Below, one piece after another: positions 62,368 through 64,000 of a DNA stretch of 64,000 nt; position 1 is the stretch's first letter; each line of letters starts with the position of its first letter. This DNA comes from Cokeromyces recurvatus (lineage: Eukaryota > Mucoromycota > Mucoromycetes > Mucorales > Mucoraceae). The position numbers were made by a program, and so were the translations under genes. A model generated the notes under the pieces. The model saw only the letters and a program-made list of their open reading frames with translations, was not told where the DNA came from and searched no databases. The stretch is taken from positions 248,001 through 312,000 of the forward strand of contig NW_026251395.1 in assembly GCF_025118155.1 (NCBI RefSeq), written 5' to 3'.

Positions 62368-63258
62368 TTATACAGAAAATGCTTGTCTATATGCATTACT
62401 AAAATGAAAATGCTGCTGATAAAAAGAGGAAAATTGCCAATAGGGTAAAGAGCAATAAAAGACATTATTACTAATAGGATGGAATAGTGTAGTTGCTTGG
62501 CTAACAGGAGGCAAAAATGAATAATAAGGTTGCTGATAGTTGTTGTTATACTGATGTTCTTCTGATTTTCTCCGCTGCTTGGTATTATTGCCTTTTTGTT
62601 GGGCTAATAGTTTTACTAATGGAATATTATCCTCTTCTTCGTATTTATAACAAGATTGTTTTCGTTGCTGAAAAGAGGACGATCGTGTTGGTGCGGGCTG
62701 CTTATCAGATGAATGAGTTGCTGTTTGTTGAATAAAATGTCGATTATGTTTTAATCTAAAAGATGTGTCACTTTGTTGTTCTAGTGTCCTTAACATTTGT
62801 TGTAAATGAATAGATTCTAAAAGCGGTAATGTATTCTTGCGGAGCTTCTGTTGTGTTAAACAGTAAAGCGATAACAATAAATCATCGTCTTTTTGTTGTT
62901 TGTGTTCATTAGGAAGAATGTTATTTAGAGATAGATTATGATCATTATTCGATATATAAATAATCGCACGTCTATTCATAAGTTTCCGTTCATTGCTTAA
63001 TTGATCTCCACACTTGGTACGTTTTATGACGGTAGCGTTGTTATTATATACATTGTCTTGTCTTTTGCTAATAAAACAAGACGATTCTCTTTTTTTGTCA
63101 TCTGGCTCGATAGTTGCCTTCTTACTCATGATCCTTTTCGATCGCTTTTTTTTGTTTGGAGTCGAAGTTAACTTTTGTTGATTTATCCTATAGAAAGTCC
63201 ATTTGGTTGCTGTTTTAAGACTGTCATCGAATTGATCAGTTGAAGGTAAAACATTCAT
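62368..63258 (-). CDS. Hypothetical basic, Gln/Asn-rich protein
   Basis: 296 residues, single exon, family not recognised. Basic N-terminus with nuclear-localisation-like clusters (NKKKRSKRIMSKK), a helical segment (PLLESIHLQQMLRTLEQQ), a short acidic/hydrophobic motif EEEDNIPLVKLLAQQ (about 208-222) and an aromatic-rich C-terminus (PYYSFLPPV, LPYWQFSSFYQQHFHF). No signal peptide or membrane segment. It looks like a disordered nuclear regulator; this is inference from composition only. The first ATG follows a T/A-rich leader. Confidence 0.6.
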   Translation of the reverse strand: MNVLPSTDQFDDSLKTATKWTFYRINQQKLTSTPNKKKRSKRIMSKKATIEPDDKKRESSCFISKRQDNVYNNNATVIKRTKCGDQLSNERKLMNRRAIIYISNNDHNLSLNNILPNEHKQQKDDDLLLSLYCLTQQKLRKNTLPLLESIHLQQMLRTLEQQSDTSFRLKHNRHFIQQTATHSSDKQPAPTRSSSFQQRKQSCYKYEEEDNIPLVKLLAQQKGNNTKQRRKSEEHQYNNNYQQPYYSFLPPVSQATTLFHPISNNVFYCSLPYWQFSSFYQQHFHFSNAYRQAFSV

Positions 63259-63496
63259 GGTATTTTTTATTTTTTTTTTTAAGAAAAAAAAGAAAAAAGA
63301 AAAAGAAAAAAGAAAAGAAAATCAACACTTTATATGTATGCTTATCATAAAGGCTAAATAAAATTAAATCAAGGGCACCAAGAAGTGCAGAAACAATAAA
63401 AGTACCCGTATGATTTGGGTTCTAGACTGATCGAGGATTTTTAATTACACTAATTCCCGGAAATGGGTTGTGCAAAAAGCTGAAAAGTGTGACGTA

Positions 63497-63541
<45 letters not shown>

Positions 63542-64000
63542 TGCATCACATAACTAAAAAATATGCTGCATAAAGTTTGAATATGCATATCAACTAAACA
63601 TAATATATTTTTTCTTTCCTAAGGAGTAAATAAATAGCTATAAGTAGATAAATTGGAATACTAACAATATAGTAAAACATGATTCATGTTTCAGATAAAT
63701 ATTAGTAGCTGATCCAACAATCTTGTGAAAAGCTTTATTAACCTCAAAGGACACAATCGTATCGTATTCTCTATCTTAAATTTATAAATTAATGAATTGT
63801 TTATTGTGCGTAAAGGAAACAATTCTATTTATTTTATGTGTTGCACGCTTTATTCTTATAACTGGATTTCATAGTAATAAATCTCTCTTTGGCAGTTATC
63901 AAATGCCTTTTCATTCTATTTTTTTTTTTTTTTTTTTTTTTGAGAACTATCTCACAGATTTTGAAGCAGATCGTGCTGTAGGCAATAAATATAGAGTAAT
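63259..64000. other. Window-end spacer
   Basis: Upstream of the last gene: purine-rich leader (63282-63322), A run at about 63504-63539, and a T run near 63920-63941. No gene seen to the window end. Confidence 0.5.

Overview
The window looks like nuclear DNA of an early-diverging, probably mucoralean, fungus. It is very AT-rich, has many A or T runs of 30-62 bases, and its genes are cut by short GT-AG introns (mostly 45-100 bases). The gene set is fungal: a KRE2/KTR-type mannosyltransferase, a WC-2-like photoreceptor partner and a Skn7-type HSF/response-regulator. It also holds several genes that Dikarya usually lack. There are no rRNA or tRNA genes, transposons or CRISPR arrays that I can support. 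All exon models were read by eye from splice signals and frame; where exon sums are stated, they divide by three.

Layout. 1-3529 (-): P-glycoprotein-type ABC transporter, cut by the window edge. 5238-6591 (-): a MATH/BTB/BACK gene broken by frameshifts. 7511-10299 (-): formin-like GBD/FH3 protein without FH1/FH2. 10704-11399 (-): unknown protein with a PP1-docking-like motif. 11985-16494 (-): SNF2/STH1 remodeller with a polyglutamine region and no bromodomain. 16878-17725 (+): CENP-M-like protein. 17882-19070 (+): WC-2-like PAS/GATA factor. 20431-20670 (-): small W-rich protein. 20896-24144 (-): single-exon CTC1-like telomere protein. 24307-25672 (-): GT15 mannosyltransferase. 27229-29333 (+): poly(A) polymerase. 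31401-33048 (+): Sel1-repeat protein. 34178-45830: four small secreted-type proteins with dibasic sites (+), interspersed with a membrane RING protein (36917-38459, -) and glutathione-dependent formaldehyde dehydrogenase (40931-42483, +). 48295-49896 (+): LST2/ZFYVE28-like protein without FYVE. 50452-53993 (+): AP-4 epsilon, 17 exons. 54472-55021 (-): MADS-box factor. 55285-57054 (-): Skn7-like. 58130-58573 (-): PIG-Y. 58716-59838 (-): TFIIE beta. 60147-61104 (-): mitochondrial ATP synthase subunit b. 62368-63258 (-): unknown basic, Q/N-rich protein.

There are no operons. Genes are mostly housekeeping or regulatory and are separated by AT-rich spacers, some over 2 kb, in which I see no gene. 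The most striking content is a set of ancestral eukaryotic complex subunits close together: CENP-M (kinetochore), CTC1 (telomere CST) and AP-4 epsilon (vesicle coat). The CENP-M-like protein is the best candidate for something not well described. It appears to keep a near-complete P-loop and a TKxD motif, although animal CENP-M is known as a pseudo-GTPase. A second candidate is the loose group of small secreted precursors with Kex2-like sites between 34 and 46 kb.
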